DNA of 64,000 nt from the NCBI RefSeq assembly GCF_021545785.1, contig NZ_CP079801.1, forward strand, positions 3,034,001 through 3,098,000, given 5' to 3'. Source of the stretch: Halopseudomonas maritima. Lineage in GTDB: Bacteria > Pseudomonadota > Gammaproteobacteria > Pseudomonadales > Pseudomonadaceae. Made by a program: the position numbers and the translations under genes. Position 1 is the first letter of the stretch. Each line of letters starts with the position of its first letter. Below are positions 8,316-16,826 of this stretch, piece by piece. The notes below the pieces were generated by a model. That model saw nothing but the letters and a program-made list of their open reading frames with translations. It was not told where the DNA came from and ran no database searches.

Positions 8316-8546
8316 ATGGCACGTTTTTTCCGTCGCAGAAAGTTCTGCCGTTTTACCGCTGAAGGCGTAAAAGAGATCGATTACAAAGATCTCAACACTC
8401 TGAAGGCCTATGTCACCGAGACCGGCAAGATTGTCCCGAGCCGTATCACCGGTACCAAGGCCAAGTACCAGCGTCAGCTGGCCGTTGCTATCAAGCGCGC
8501 CCGCTACCTGGCTCTGCTGCCTTACACCGACGGCCACGGTCGTTGA
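8316..8546 (+). CDS. rpsR: Ribosomal protein bS18
   Basis: bS18 is the partner of bS6 on the 30S subunit. The 76-residue basic protein shows the family signature (FFRRRKFCRFTAEGV, IDYKDLNTLKAYVTETGKIVPSRITGTKAKYQRQL, KRARYLALLPYTDGH). It follows rpsF by 40 bases with its own AAGGAG site. Confidence 0.97.
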   Translation: MARFFRRRKFCRFTAEGVKEIDYKDLNTLKAYVTETGKIVPSRITGTKAKYQRQLAVAIKRARYLALLPYTDGHGR

Positions 8547-8585
8547 TTGGTAGCCAAAAGTAATTGATCGGGAAGCCGAATCGGC

Positions 8586-9479
8586 ATGCAGGGGCTCGCT
8601 GAATTCATAATGCGCGGTCGTCGGCAAGCCACCCTGGTGGTGGGTTTGTCAGTCGCCGTCCCCCTGTTGTTCTGGTTTGGTGCAGTAGTACTGGCGCTGG
8701 TGCTGTTGCGCCGCGGTTGGTCGGAAGGTATGTCGGTTGTGGTCTGGGGCGCGCTTCCCGCGCTGGCCTGGGCCCTGATAGGCGATCCGACCCCGCTGCT
8801 GGTATTGCTGGGTAGTGCCGCGCTGGCACTGTTGTTGCGTCAGCGTAGCGAATGGTCGCTGGTCGTGATGGCGACAGCGCCGCTGGGGTTGGTGTTTGCC
8901 CTGGTGTTGATGGCGACACTGCAGGCGCCCTTGCAGCAGCTGGCCGAGCAGATTCAAGCGGCCCTGCCGCAGATGCTCAGTGAGCTGGGTGAGGTCGACG
9001 AGGCAGCGCTTGCGCGCCTCCAGGCCATGCTGGTGCCGCTGCTGGCTGGCCTGATGGGTGCAACCCATGCGGCCATGACGCTGCTCAGTCTGATTCTGGC
9101 GCGTGCCTGGCAAGCCAGGTTGTACAACCCGGGTGGATTCCGCGAGGAGTTTCATCGTTTGCGGTTGGCACCCTGGATGAGTGTGGTGCTGCTCCTGGCC
9201 GTGTTTGCCGGGCCCCAGGTCGATGGCCTGGTGCTGCTTGCGCCGGTTGCCACTGTGCCGCTGCTGTTTGCCGGCCTGGCGCTGGTACACGGCGTAGTCG
9301 GCATCAAGCGGCTGGGTATCGGCCCGCTGGTGGTGCTGTATGTGGCGTTACTGTTCGTGTGGCAAGTGCTGTACCCCCTGATCATGATTTTGGCGTTTAT
9401 TGATAGTCTGTTTGATTTCCGTTCCCGCCTGAAGCCGGTTTCCGGTGGCGGCAACGATGACTCAAACGGTCAAGGTTGA
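8586..9479 (+). CDS. DUF2232 multi-pass membrane protein
   Basis: A 297-residue, very hydrophobic protein with about eight predicted membrane segments from residue 16 onward and a polar, Ser/Gly/Asn-rich C terminus. Its place between rpsR and rplI, size and hydropathy fit the DUF2232 (YybS-like) family that sits in this ribosomal operon in Pseudomonas. Function is unknown; no catalytic motif is visible. The start used is ATG 8586 after GGAAG; an internal ATG at 8610 is possible. It is separated from rplI by 18 bases. Confidence 0.8.
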   Translation: MQGLAEFIMRGRRQATLVVGLSVAVPLLFWFGAVVLALVLLRRGWSEGMSVVVWGALPALAWALIGDPTPLLVLLGSAALALLLRQRSEWSLVVMATAPLGLVFALVLMATLQAPLQQLAEQIQAALPQMLSELGEVDEAALARLQAMLVPLLAGLMGATHAAMTLLSLILARAWQARLYNPGGFREEFHRLRLAPWMSVVLLLAVFAGPQVDGLVLLAPVATVPLLFAGLALVHGVVGIKRLGIGPLVVLYVALLFVWQVLYPLIMILAFIDSLFDFRSRLKPVSGGGNDDSNGQG

Positions 9480-9497
9480 ATTAAAGAGGTCATCGCA

Positions 9498-9944
9498 ATG
9501 GAAGTTATCCTGCTCGAAAAGATCGCGAACCTGGGTAACCTGGGCGACAAAGTCGCTGTTAAAGCTGGTTACGCTCGCAATTTCCTGCTGCCCTTCGGCA
9601 AAGCCACTCCGGCGACTGCTGATAACGTAGCTGCTTTTGAAGCACGCCGCGCCGAACTGGAAAAGATCGCTGCTGAGAAGAAAGCCGAGGCTGAAGCCCG
9701 CGCTGCCAAACTGGCTGATCTGACTGTCACCATCGCTGCTAACGCAGGCGAAGAGGGCAAACTGTTCGGTTCCATCGGTACTCGTGACATCGCTGACGCT
9801 GTGACTGCAGCTGGCGTTGCCATCGAGAAGAGCGAAGTCCGTCTGCCCGACGGCGCGCTGCGTACCGTTGGCGAGTTCGACATCGACGTGCAGCTGCACA
9901 CCGACGTCGACGCTACCGTCAAGCTGGTTGTTGTAGCCGGCTAA
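9498..9944 (+). CDS. rplI: Ribosomal protein bL9
   Basis: bL9 is an elongated 50S protein near the L1 stalk that helps maintain reading frame. The 148-residue product has the N-terminal rRNA-binding domain (MEVILLEKIANLGNLGDKVAVKAGYARNFLLP, shown in part by the NLG and GYARNFLLP motifs), a long connecting helix rich in Ala/Glu/Lys, and the C-terminal domain (GSIGTRDIADAV, EVRLPDGALRTVGEFDI). An AAAGAGG ribosome site lies upstream. It is the last gene of the rpsF operon; a long hairpin follows at 10011-10042. Confidence 0.97.
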   Translation: MEVILLEKIANLGNLGDKVAVKAGYARNFLLPFGKATPATADNVAAFEARRAELEKIAAEKKAEAEARAAKLADLTVTIAANAGEEGKLFGSIGTRDIADAVTAAGVAIEKSEVRLPDGALRTVGEFDIDVQLHTDVDATVKLVVVAG

Positions 9945-10010
9945 TAACGATTGGCCTCGCGCTATCCGCCCTGAGCGGATGATTTGCCGGGGCTTTGTCG
10001 TTAGACTTCA

Positions 10011-10042
10011 ACACGGCGCCTGTCTGCGGACAGGCGCCGTGT
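10011..10042 (+). terminator. Long perfect hairpin between rplI and dnaB
   Basis: Two perfect 14-base arms (ACACGGCGCCTGTC and its complement) surround a TGCG loop. The following T-content is modest (TGCATTTCT), so it may be a weak terminator for rplI or an RNA-processing or stabilising hairpin in the dnaB leader, which starts 36 bases later. Confidence 0.6.
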
Positions 10043-10077
10043 TGCATTTCTGATCAGGCTGTTTTGAGCGCACTCCC

Positions 10078-11481
10078 ATGACCGAATCACTGTATACCGA
10101 CCGTCCCGAGCTGGATCTGCAGACCGCAGCCCTGAAGGTGCCCCCGCACTCGATTGAGGCCGAGCAGGCAGTCCTTGGCGGCGTGATGCTGGACAACATG
10201 GCCTGGGAGCGGGTGGCCGAACAGCTGACCGACAGTGATTTTTATCGCCACGACCACCGGCTGATCTTTCAGGCGCTGTTGCGTCTGGCCTCGCGCAACC
10301 AGCCGTTTGACGTGGTGACCCTGGCTGAAGAGCTGGACAAGGAAGGACTGACCGACCAGGTGGGTGGTCTGGCCTACCTCGGGCAGCTGGCCAAGAACAC
10401 GCCCTCGGTAGCCAACATCAGTGCCTATGCGCAGATCATTCGTGAGCGCTCCACCCTGCGCCAGTTGATCAGCGTCAGCACCGAGATTGCTGATACCGCC
10501 TTCAACCCCAAGGGTATGCAGGCGACCGAGGTGCTCGATGATGCCGAGCGCAAGATTTTCTCGATTGCCGAGAGCCGCCCGAAGACCGGCGGACCGGAAG
10601 GGGTCAATGCACTGCTGACCAAGGCGATCGACCGCATCGATACGCTGTTTAACAGTGAAGGCTCCATTACCGGTCTTTCCACCGGCTTTACTGACCTGGA
10701 CAACATGACCTCGGGCCTGCAGCCGGCTGACCTGATTATCGTCGCAGGTCGTCCGTCGATGGGTAAGACCACCTTTGCCATGAACCTGGTCGAGAACGCG
10801 GTGATGCGCAGCGACAAGGCGGTGCTGGTGTTCTCGCTGGAGATGCCAGGTGAGTCGCTGATCATGCGTATGCTGTCTTCGCTTGGTCGCATCGACCAGA
10901 CCAAGGTGCGTTCAGGGCGGCTGGACGATGAGGATTGGCCGCGTCTTACCTCGGCGGTCAACATGCTCAACGACCGCAAGTTGTTTATCGATGATACCGC
11001 TGGCCTGTCCCCGATGGAGATGCGCACCCGCGCCCGCCGTATCGTTCGCGAGCACGGCGACCTGGCACTGATCATGATCGACTATCTGCAGTTGATGCGT
11101 ATTGGTGGCGCGGCGTCGGAAAACCGCACCAACGAAATTTCCGAGATTTCCCGGTCGCTCAAGGCGTTGGCCAAAGAGTTCAACGTGCCGGTGGTTGCCC
11201 TGTCGCAGCTTAACCGCTCGCTTGAGCAACGGCCGAACAAGCGCCCGATCAACTCCGACTTGCGTGAATCGGGTGCGATCGAGCAGGACGCGGACGTCAT
11301 CATGTTTGTCTATCGTGATGAGGTCTACCACCCCGACACCCAGGACAAGGGCGTCGCGGAGCTGATTATCGGTAAGCAGCGTAACGGCCCTATCGGCACG
11401 ACACGGATGGCGTTTCTGGGCAAATACACCCGTTTTGAAAACCTCGCACCGGGCTCGTACTCCGGCTACGGGGAGGAGTGA
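10078..11481 (+). CDS. dnaB: Replicative DNA helicase DnaB
   Basis: DnaB is the hexameric 5'-3' helicase that unwinds the replication fork and recruits primase. The 467-residue protein has the N-terminal primase-interaction domain (PPHSIEAEQAVLGGVMLD), a linker helix, and the RecA-like C-terminal ATPase: Walker A GRPSMGKTTF from about residue 224, Walker B LIMIDYLQLM near 332, and LSQLNRSLEQRPNKRP. No intein is present. It is followed directly by the YgiQ gene, with the dnaB stop overlapping that gene's longest possible frame. Confidence 0.97.
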   Translation: MTESLYTDRPELDLQTAALKVPPHSIEAEQAVLGGVMLDNMAWERVAEQLTDSDFYRHDHRLIFQALLRLASRNQPFDVVTLAEELDKEGLTDQVGGLAYLGQLAKNTPSVANISAYAQIIRERSTLRQLISVSTEIADTAFNPKGMQATEVLDDAERKIFSIAESRPKTGGPEGVNALLTKAIDRIDTLFNSEGSITGLSTGFTDLDNMTSGLQPADLIIVAGRPSMGKTTFAMNLVENAVMRSDKAVLVFSLEMPGESLIMRMLSSLGRIDQTKVRSGRLDDEDWPRLTSAVNMLNDRKLFIDDTAGLSPMEMRTRARRIVREHGDLALIMIDYLQLMRIGGAASENRTNEISEISRSLKALAKEFNVPVVALSQLNRSLEQRPNKRPINSDLRESGAIEQDADVIMFVYRDEVYHPDTQDKGVAELIIGKQRNGPIGTTRMAFLGKYTRFENLAPGSYSGYGEE

Positions 11482-11483
11482 AC

Positions 11484-13721
11484 ATGGCCGTCTCTATTCC
11501 GGTCGCCAAGCATCAGCTGTTCGACTATCCGCGTTACTGGGCCGAGTGCTTTGGACCGGCGCCGTTCATGCCGGTCAGTCGCGAAGAAATGGATCAGCTC
11601 GGCTGGGACAGCTGTGATGTGATCATCGTCACCGGCGATGCCTACGTCGACCATCCGTCATTCGGCATGGCGGTGATTGGCCGCCTGCTGGAGGCGCAGG
11701 GTTACCGTGTCGGCATCATCAGCCAGCCTGACTGGCACAGCAAGCAGGACTTCATGAAGCTCGGCAAGCCCAACCTGTTTTTCGGGGTGGCTGCCGGCAA
11801 TATGGACTCGATGATCAACCGCTATACGGCTGATCGCAAGGTACGTTCCGATGATGCTTACACCGCCGGCGGACAGGGCGGCAAGCGACCGGATCGCGCC
11901 AGCCTGGTCTACAGCCAGCGCTGCCGGGAGGCCTTCAAGGATGTGCCGATTGTACTTGGCGGTATCGAGGCCTCGCTGCGCCGCATCGCCCACTACGACT
12001 ACTGGCAGGACAAGGTGCGGCACTCCCTGCTGGTCGACGCCAAGGCTGACATCCTGCTCTACGGTAACGCCGAGCGGGCGGTTGTTGAGGTAGCCCATCG
12101 TCTGAGTCGTGGTGAGCCGATTCAGGACATTACCGATGTGCGCGGTACAGCGTTCATTCGCCGCGATACGCCGGAAGGCTGGTTTGAGCTGGACTCCACC
12201 CGCATCGACCGGCCCGGCAAGATCGACAAGATCATCAACCCCTACGTCAACACCCAGGACACGGCCGCCTGTGCGGTGGAGCAGGCCAAGGGTCCGGAGC
12301 CCGAGTCGGCGGCCGACGAGGCCCAGGTCATCGAGCTGCTGCCGCACCCGCGCCTTGAGCGCGACCGCACGGTGATTCGCTTGCCGGCCTTCGAAAAAGT
12401 GAAGGGCGACCCGGTGCTGTACGCCCACGCCAACCGTGTGCTGCATCTGGAGACCAACCCCGGTAACGCTCGCGCGCTGGTGCAGCGTCACGGCGATCGC
12501 GATGTCTGGTTCAACCCGCCGCCCATTCCGTTGAGCACCGAGGAGATGGACTATGTCTTCGGTTTGCCCTACGCGCGCGTGCCGCACCCGGTCTATGGCG
12601 GCGAGCGGATTCCTGCCTACGAGATGATTCGCTTCTCGGTCAATATCATGCGCGGCTGCTTCGGCGGCTGTACCTTCTGCTCAATCACCGAGCACGAAGG
12701 GCGCATTATCCAGAACCGCTCGCACGACTCGATCATTCGTGAGATCGAGGACATGCGTGACAAGGTGCCTGGCTTTACCGGGGTGGTGTCCGATCTGGGC
12801 GGCCCGACGGCCAACATGTACCGCATCGCCTGCAAGAGTCCGGAGATCGAGGCGGCCTGCCGTAAGCCCTCCTGCGTATATCCGGGCATCTGCGACAACC
12901 TCAATACTGACCACTCCTCGTTGATCGAGCTGTACCGCAAGGCGCGGGCGTTGCCGGGGGTGAAGAAGATCCTGATCGCCTCGGGCCTGCGCTACGATCT
13001 GGCGGTCGAGTCGCCGGAGTACGTCAAGGAGCTGGTGACGCACCACGTCGGGGGCTATCTAAAAATCGCGCCCGAGCATACTGAGGACGGGCCGCTGAGC
13101 AAGATGATGAAGCCCGGTATCGGCAGCTATGACCGCTTCAAGCAGATGTTCGAGAAGTTCTCGAAGGAAGCGGGCAAGGAGCAGTACCTGATTCCCTACT
13201 TTATCGCGGCGCATCCTGGCACCACCGATGAAGACATGATGAATCTGGCGTTGTGGCTCAAGCGCAACGGCTTCCGCGCTGATCAGGTACAGGCGTTTTA
13301 CCCATCGCCCATGGCCACGGCAACGGCCATGTACCACTCGGGCAAGAATCCGCTGCGCAAGGTGACCTACAAGAGCGATTCGGTGGGCACCGTCAAGGGT
13401 GAGCGTCAGCGTCGACTGCACAAGGCGTTTCTGCGTTACCACGACCCGAACAACTGGCCGCTGCTGCGTGAAGCGCTCAAGAGTATGGGGCGCGCTGACC
13501 TGATCGGTAACGGCAAGCATCAGTTGATCCCCAGTTTCCAGCCGGCGGTTGGCAGCTATCAGAGTGCGCGGCGCAAGAACTCGACGCCGACCGGTAGCAA
13601 GAAGGCCGGCCGCATGCTAACGCAGCACACCGGCTTGCCGCCGCGGGAAACCGGCGCCGGCAAGGGGCAGAGCAAGCGTGGTCGCAATGGCAGTGGGCCG
13701 GCGCGCAAGGGCGGGCGCTGA
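11484..13721 (+). CDS. YgiQ-family radical SAM protein
   Basis: A 745-residue member of the YgiQ (UPF0313) radical SAM family; the reaction is not known to me. The 4Fe-4S/SAM motif C-x3-C-x2-C is at residues 392, 396 and 399 (RGCFGGCTFC). The N-terminal domain is the family's YgiQ_N region. The C-terminal 70 residues are basic and probably disordered (Lys/Arg/Gly-rich). I chose ATG 11484, which has a strong GGGGAGG site, over the GTG at 11478 that overlaps the dnaB stop. In P. aeruginosa a homologue also lies downstream of dnaB. Confidence 0.9.
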   Translation: MAVSIPVAKHQLFDYPRYWAECFGPAPFMPVSREEMDQLGWDSCDVIIVTGDAYVDHPSFGMAVIGRLLEAQGYRVGIISQPDWHSKQDFMKLGKPNLFFGVAAGNMDSMINRYTADRKVRSDDAYTAGGQGGKRPDRASLVYSQRCREAFKDVPIVLGGIEASLRRIAHYDYWQDKVRHSLLVDAKADILLYGNAERAVVEVAHRLSRGEPIQDITDVRGTAFIRRDTPEGWFELDSTRIDRPGKIDKIINPYVNTQDTAACAVEQAKGPEPESAADEAQVIELLPHPRLERDRTVIRLPAFEKVKGDPVLYAHANRVLHLETNPGNARALVQRHGDRDVWFNPPPIPLSTEEMDYVFGLPYARVPHPVYGGERIPAYEMIRFSVNIMRGCFGGCTFCSITEHEGRIIQNRSHDSIIREIEDMRDKVPGFTGVVSDLGGPTANMYRIACKSPEIEAACRKPSCVYPGICDNLNTDHSSLIELYRKARALPGVKKILIASGLRYDLAVESPEYVKELVTHHVGGYLKIAPEHTEDGPLSKMMKPGIGSYDRFKQMFEKFSKEAGKEQYLIPYFIAAHPGTTDEDMMNLALWLKRNGFRADQVQAFYPSPMATATAMYHSGKNPLRKVTYKSDSVGTVKGERQRRLHKAFLRYHDPNNWPLLREALKSMGRADLIGNGKHQLIPSFQPAVGSYQSARRKNSTPTGSKKAGRMLTQHTGLPPRETGAGKGQSKRGRNGSGPARKGGR

Positions 13722-13842
13722 AGGCTGTCGCTATCGTGCTGATAGCGGCTTTCAAATAGCCCGGGTCGTCCTATGCTTCTAGAGTAGTGCGAGTAAAGCG
13801 TGGCCAGCCGGCCACGCTGTAGCAGTGTTCTGGAGGTGGTTT

Positions 13843-13902
13843 ATGTGGAACGAAACCTGGCTGAGCTGGTGGGCAGATTACGCGAGTGCCAGCGCTGCCT
13901 GA
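13843..13902 (+). CDS. Possible 19-residue Trp-rich small ORF
   Basis: ATG 13843 has a good ribosome site (TGGAGG, 6-7 bases upstream) and encodes 19 residues, MWNETWLSWWADYASASAA, with four Trp. A hairpin with 8-bp arms (GCGTGGCC/GGCCACGC, 13798-13817) lies just upstream, and the stop is 5 bases from the convergent retS stop. I do not recognise it. It could be a small membrane-associated peptide or chance. The amphipathic Trp-rich start and the clear ribosome site are the only support. Confidence 0.35.
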   Translation: MWNETWLSWWADYASASAA

Positions 13903-13907
13903 TGACG

Positions 13908-16655
13908 TCAGAACAGGCCGACGTTGTCGCTCTTCATGGTGCGCCAGTGCTGTAGCTGTTCACGTAGCTGATTCAGTTCTACCGGCTTGGCCATGTGGCC
14001 GTTCATGCCGGCCTTGCGTGCCCGTTCACGGTGCTCTGGCAGGATGTGTGCGGTCAGGGCGATGATGGGAATTGGTTGCGTGCCGCCGCGCTGTTCCCAG
14101 TGACGTATTCTCTCGGCCGCGGTAAAACCATCCATTTCGGGCATTTCACAATCCATCAGCACCAGATCGTAGCTCTGCTCCTGCACTGCTTCGACGGCTC
14201 GCAGGCCGTTGTCTACGGCGCTGGCCGATACCCCCAGTTTTGCCAGCATGCCAAGGATCACCTTGGTGGATATGGCGTTATCTTCGGCAATCAGCACGCG
14301 GAAGTCGCTTTCACTGTCGCCGGCTTGTTGCGTTTCGCGCTGTTCACGGTCGGTGCTGTCCGGGATCGGCGCACGGCGCTGGTTCCACTCATCAATCAGG
14401 GTGGTACGCAGGGTGTAACCGGCAACCGGCTTGCTCAGAATGCGGCGGATGCCGGCGTTGCGAGCAATGACCCGGCTGGGCACCTGGTTCATGCCCGTGA
14501 GCATGATGATCAACAGGTCGCTGCTCAGTACCGGGTCGTCCTTGATGCGGCTGGCCAGCTCCACGCCGCTCATGCCAGGCATCGACTGATCCAGCAGGAG
14601 GATGTCGAACGGGTTACCCAGGTTGGCCTGATTGCGCAGCATTGCCAGCGCTTCGCGGCCGCTGGAGGCGCATTGGGCGCGCATGCCCCAGGCGGTGGTC
14701 TGCTGCTGGAGTACTTTGCGGCAGGTGGCGTTGTCATCCACGATCAAGATGTTGCGCTCGAGCAGGTTGCGGCCTTCAGCAGCCCCTTCGTCCGAGGTGT
14801 CCAGATGCGTAGCAGGCAGTGTGAACCAGAGCGTATTGCCTTGTTCGCCGCTGGTCTTGATGCCAATTTGGCCTTGCATCATGTTGATCAACTGGCGAGT
14901 GATGACCAAGGGCAACTTGCCATCGGTATCTGACTGGTCGAGGAAGCGAGTGACTTTGAAATCCTTATTCAGCAGGCTGTCGCGGGCTTCGTCTGGCATG
15001 CTGGTGCCAGTATCCTGAATGGCAAAGCGCAGTTGAGGCGTACTGTCGCGTTGCTCGAGCCCGACAACCAGCAGCACTTCGCCCGAGTCGGTGTGCTGCA
15101 AGGCGTTGGCCAGCAGATTCATCAGCACCTGACGCAGCCGGGTGGGGTCGCCCTGCAGGGTGCGCGGAACCTCCGGATGAACAAAGCCGATCAGCTCGAC
15201 ACTCTGATTTTCCGCACGCGTGCGGTAAATATCGAGACAGTCGTTGACCAGGGCGTGCAGATCGAACTGCACGCGCTCCAGCGTCAGCTGGCCGGACTCC
15301 AGCCGCGACATATCGATGATTTCGTTGATCAGGTTGAGCAAATCGTTGCCCGAACCATGGATGGTTTGCACGTAGTCGCGCTGCTTGGCCGATAGCGCGG
15401 TATCCAGCAGGAGTTCGCTCATGCCCAGTACGCCATTCATAGGGGTGCGAATCTCATGGCTTATACGCGCCAGAAATTCTGCCTTGGCGCGCTGTTCGGC
15501 GTGCGCAGTCGCACTGTCCTGGCGTTCGTGGATGCGCTTGGCTAGATGCACTTGCAGCCGGCGGAAGAGGCTCCAGCTGAAACCGACCAAGGCGCTCCAG
15601 AGCAGCAGGTCAGCCAGGTAGGCTGCGGGGATTTGTTTGCCCACATAGTTAGAAACCAGCCCTTGGCCCAGCAGCAGGGATACGCCGATGGTGAAGGGGC
15701 GGTCGAATGGGCGGCGCGCCGCGTGCAGCAGGCCCAGAATCAACAGCATGCAGAGTGGTTGGCCAATCAGAATCAGATTGGAAACAAAACGGAACAGGGG
15801 AGGGAAGCTGGCAGCGATGGCTGTCAGCAGCGCCGTAGCTATCGCCAATGCGTAAACGGCACGCTGCAACCCCCTGTGCTGGCGGGCAGTGAATTGGCTA
15901 TTGAGCAACAGGGCCAGCAATGGGTAGGCGCAGAAGAACAGGATGTCTCCGGGTTGGCCATGCAGCTGAGGCATCAGGCTGATAACCCAATTCAGGGCTG
16001 TCAGGCTGCTGGCGGCAAGTATCAGGCCCGCCGCGGCCAGCAACACGTGGAAGGGGTCGCGCCCGATCAAGCCGTGCAGCATGCCGTGCAGAAACAGAGC
16101 CAGCAACAGACCGACCAGGATGCCCTGAACGGTTTGTTGCATCGAATGATGCGCAGCTGCGGCTTTGATGTCCTGCAGCATGATGCGGGTTGCCAGTGGG
16201 TAGTCGTTCTTCAGGCGCAGCAGCAAGGTGTCGCCGGCTGCGCTACTGCCCTCCAGCGGAAAGGCAAAGCCATGGAACGGCAGCGGGCGGCTATTGAACG
16301 GCTGCTGGGCACCCGTGCGATACAGTTGGCGGGGTTCGCTCTCTTGCAGGCGATAAATATCGATCAGCCCTATGGCCGGGTTATCCACGGTGAGGAGCTT
16401 GTCCTGTACCGAGTCGAGGGTGAATTCCACCCACAAGGTGCCGCCGTCTCCAGGCAGCGTCAGCGGGCCTGCTGGGGCGGGAATAAAGCGATTGGCATAA
16501 CGATTGGACAGAATGTCCTGCAGCGTCAGGTCGCCGCTGGGGTCAACAAAGGTGCGGTAGGCAGGGGTGCTGCTGGCGACCGTATCAACCCTTAGGGTGA
16601 GCGTGAAGGCGATGCCGAGCAGCAGGGCGAGCAGCATTGAACTGACTTGCTTCAC
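13908..16655 (-). CDS. retS: RetS-type hybrid sensor kinase
   Basis: RetS is an inner-membrane hybrid sensor that, in P. aeruginosa, blocks the GacS kinase and so controls the switch between acute and chronic lifestyles. The 915-residue product has a signal peptide, a periplasmic 7TMR-DISM sensor (about 30-165), seven membrane segments (about 175-370), a HisKA domain with SHEIRTPMNGVLG (His400), an HATPase domain and two receiver domains (about 640-760 and 790-905), both with intact DD, D, T/S and K residues. There is no Hpt domain. The ATPase lid is degenerate: the G1 box reads DTGTS and the G2 region GKLPLVITRQL lacks the GLGL glycines. The neighbours purD-purH-fis-dusB are the same as at P. 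aeruginosa retS, which supports the name. The start is GTG after AGGACAGG. Confidence 0.85.
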   Translation of the reverse strand: MKQVSSMLLALLLGIAFTLTLRVDTVASSTPAYRTFVDPSGDLTLQDILSNRYANRFIPAPAGPLTLPGDGGTLWVEFTLDSVQDKLLTVDNPAIGLIDIYRLQESEPRQLYRTGAQQPFNSRPLPFHGFAFPLEGSSAAGDTLLLRLKNDYPLATRIMLQDIKAAAAHHSMQQTVQGILVGLLLALFLHGMLHGLIGRDPFHVLLAAAGLILAASSLTALNWVISLMPQLHGQPGDILFFCAYPLLALLLNSQFTARQHRGLQRAVYALAIATALLTAIAASFPPLFRFVSNLILIGQPLCMLLILGLLHAARRPFDRPFTIGVSLLLGQGLVSNYVGKQIPAAYLADLLLWSALVGFSWSLFRRLQVHLAKRIHERQDSATAHAEQRAKAEFLARISHEIRTPMNGVLGMSELLLDTALSAKQRDYVQTIHGSGNDLLNLINEIIDMSRLESGQLTLERVQFDLHALVNDCLDIYRTRAENQSVELIGFVHPEVPRTLQGDPTRLRQVLMNLLANALQHTDSGEVLLVVGLEQRDSTPQLRFAIQDTGTSMPDEARDSLLNKDFKVTRFLDQSDTDGKLPLVITRQLINMMQGQIGIKTSGEQGNTLWFTLPATHLDTSDEGAAEGRNLLERNILIVDDNATCRKVLQQQTTAWGMRAQCASSGREALAMLRNQANLGNPFDILLLDQSMPGMSGVELASRIKDDPVLSSDLLIIMLTGMNQVPSRVIARNAGIRRILSKPVAGYTLRTTLIDEWNQRRAPIPDSTDREQRETQQAGDSESDFRVLIAEDNAISTKVILGMLAKLGVSASAVDNGLRAVEAVQEQSYDLVLMDCEMPEMDGFTAAERIRHWEQRGGTQPIPIIALTAHILPEHRERARKAGMNGHMAKPVELNQLREQLQHWRTMKSDNVGLF

Positions 16656-16703
16656 GTGGGTCCTGTCCTTGGTCTGAGTATCCGGTTGACGATGTCGCTA
16701 GCG

Positions 16704-16732
16704 AGTATAGCCCAGTGAGAGTCTGCTCGAAA
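16704..16732 (-). promoter_or_regulatory. Predicted retS promoter
   Basis: On the minus strand TTTCGA, 17 bases, then TATACT. The -10 is good and the -35 weak, which would suit an activated promoter. It lies about 50 bases before the retS GTG and downstream of the palindrome at 16738-16763. Confidence 0.45.
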
Positions 16733-16737
16733 CGGAC

Positions 16738-16763
16738 TGGGCGGACAGCGTGCTGTCCGCCCA
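16738..16763 (-). terminator. Perfect 26-bp palindrome between purD and retS
   Basis: TGGGCGGACAGC and its exact complement are separated by two bases. On the minus strand it follows the purD stop (16827) by 64 bases and precedes the retS promoter. There is no good T-run, so it may be a weak terminator, an mRNA-end hairpin or a binding site for a dimeric regulator. Confidence 0.4.
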
Positions 16764-16826
16764 GGCCAATAACCAAGCGCCGGAAAATGCCGTGCGGTTT
16801 GCGCTACGGGCTTGGCTGATGCGTCC

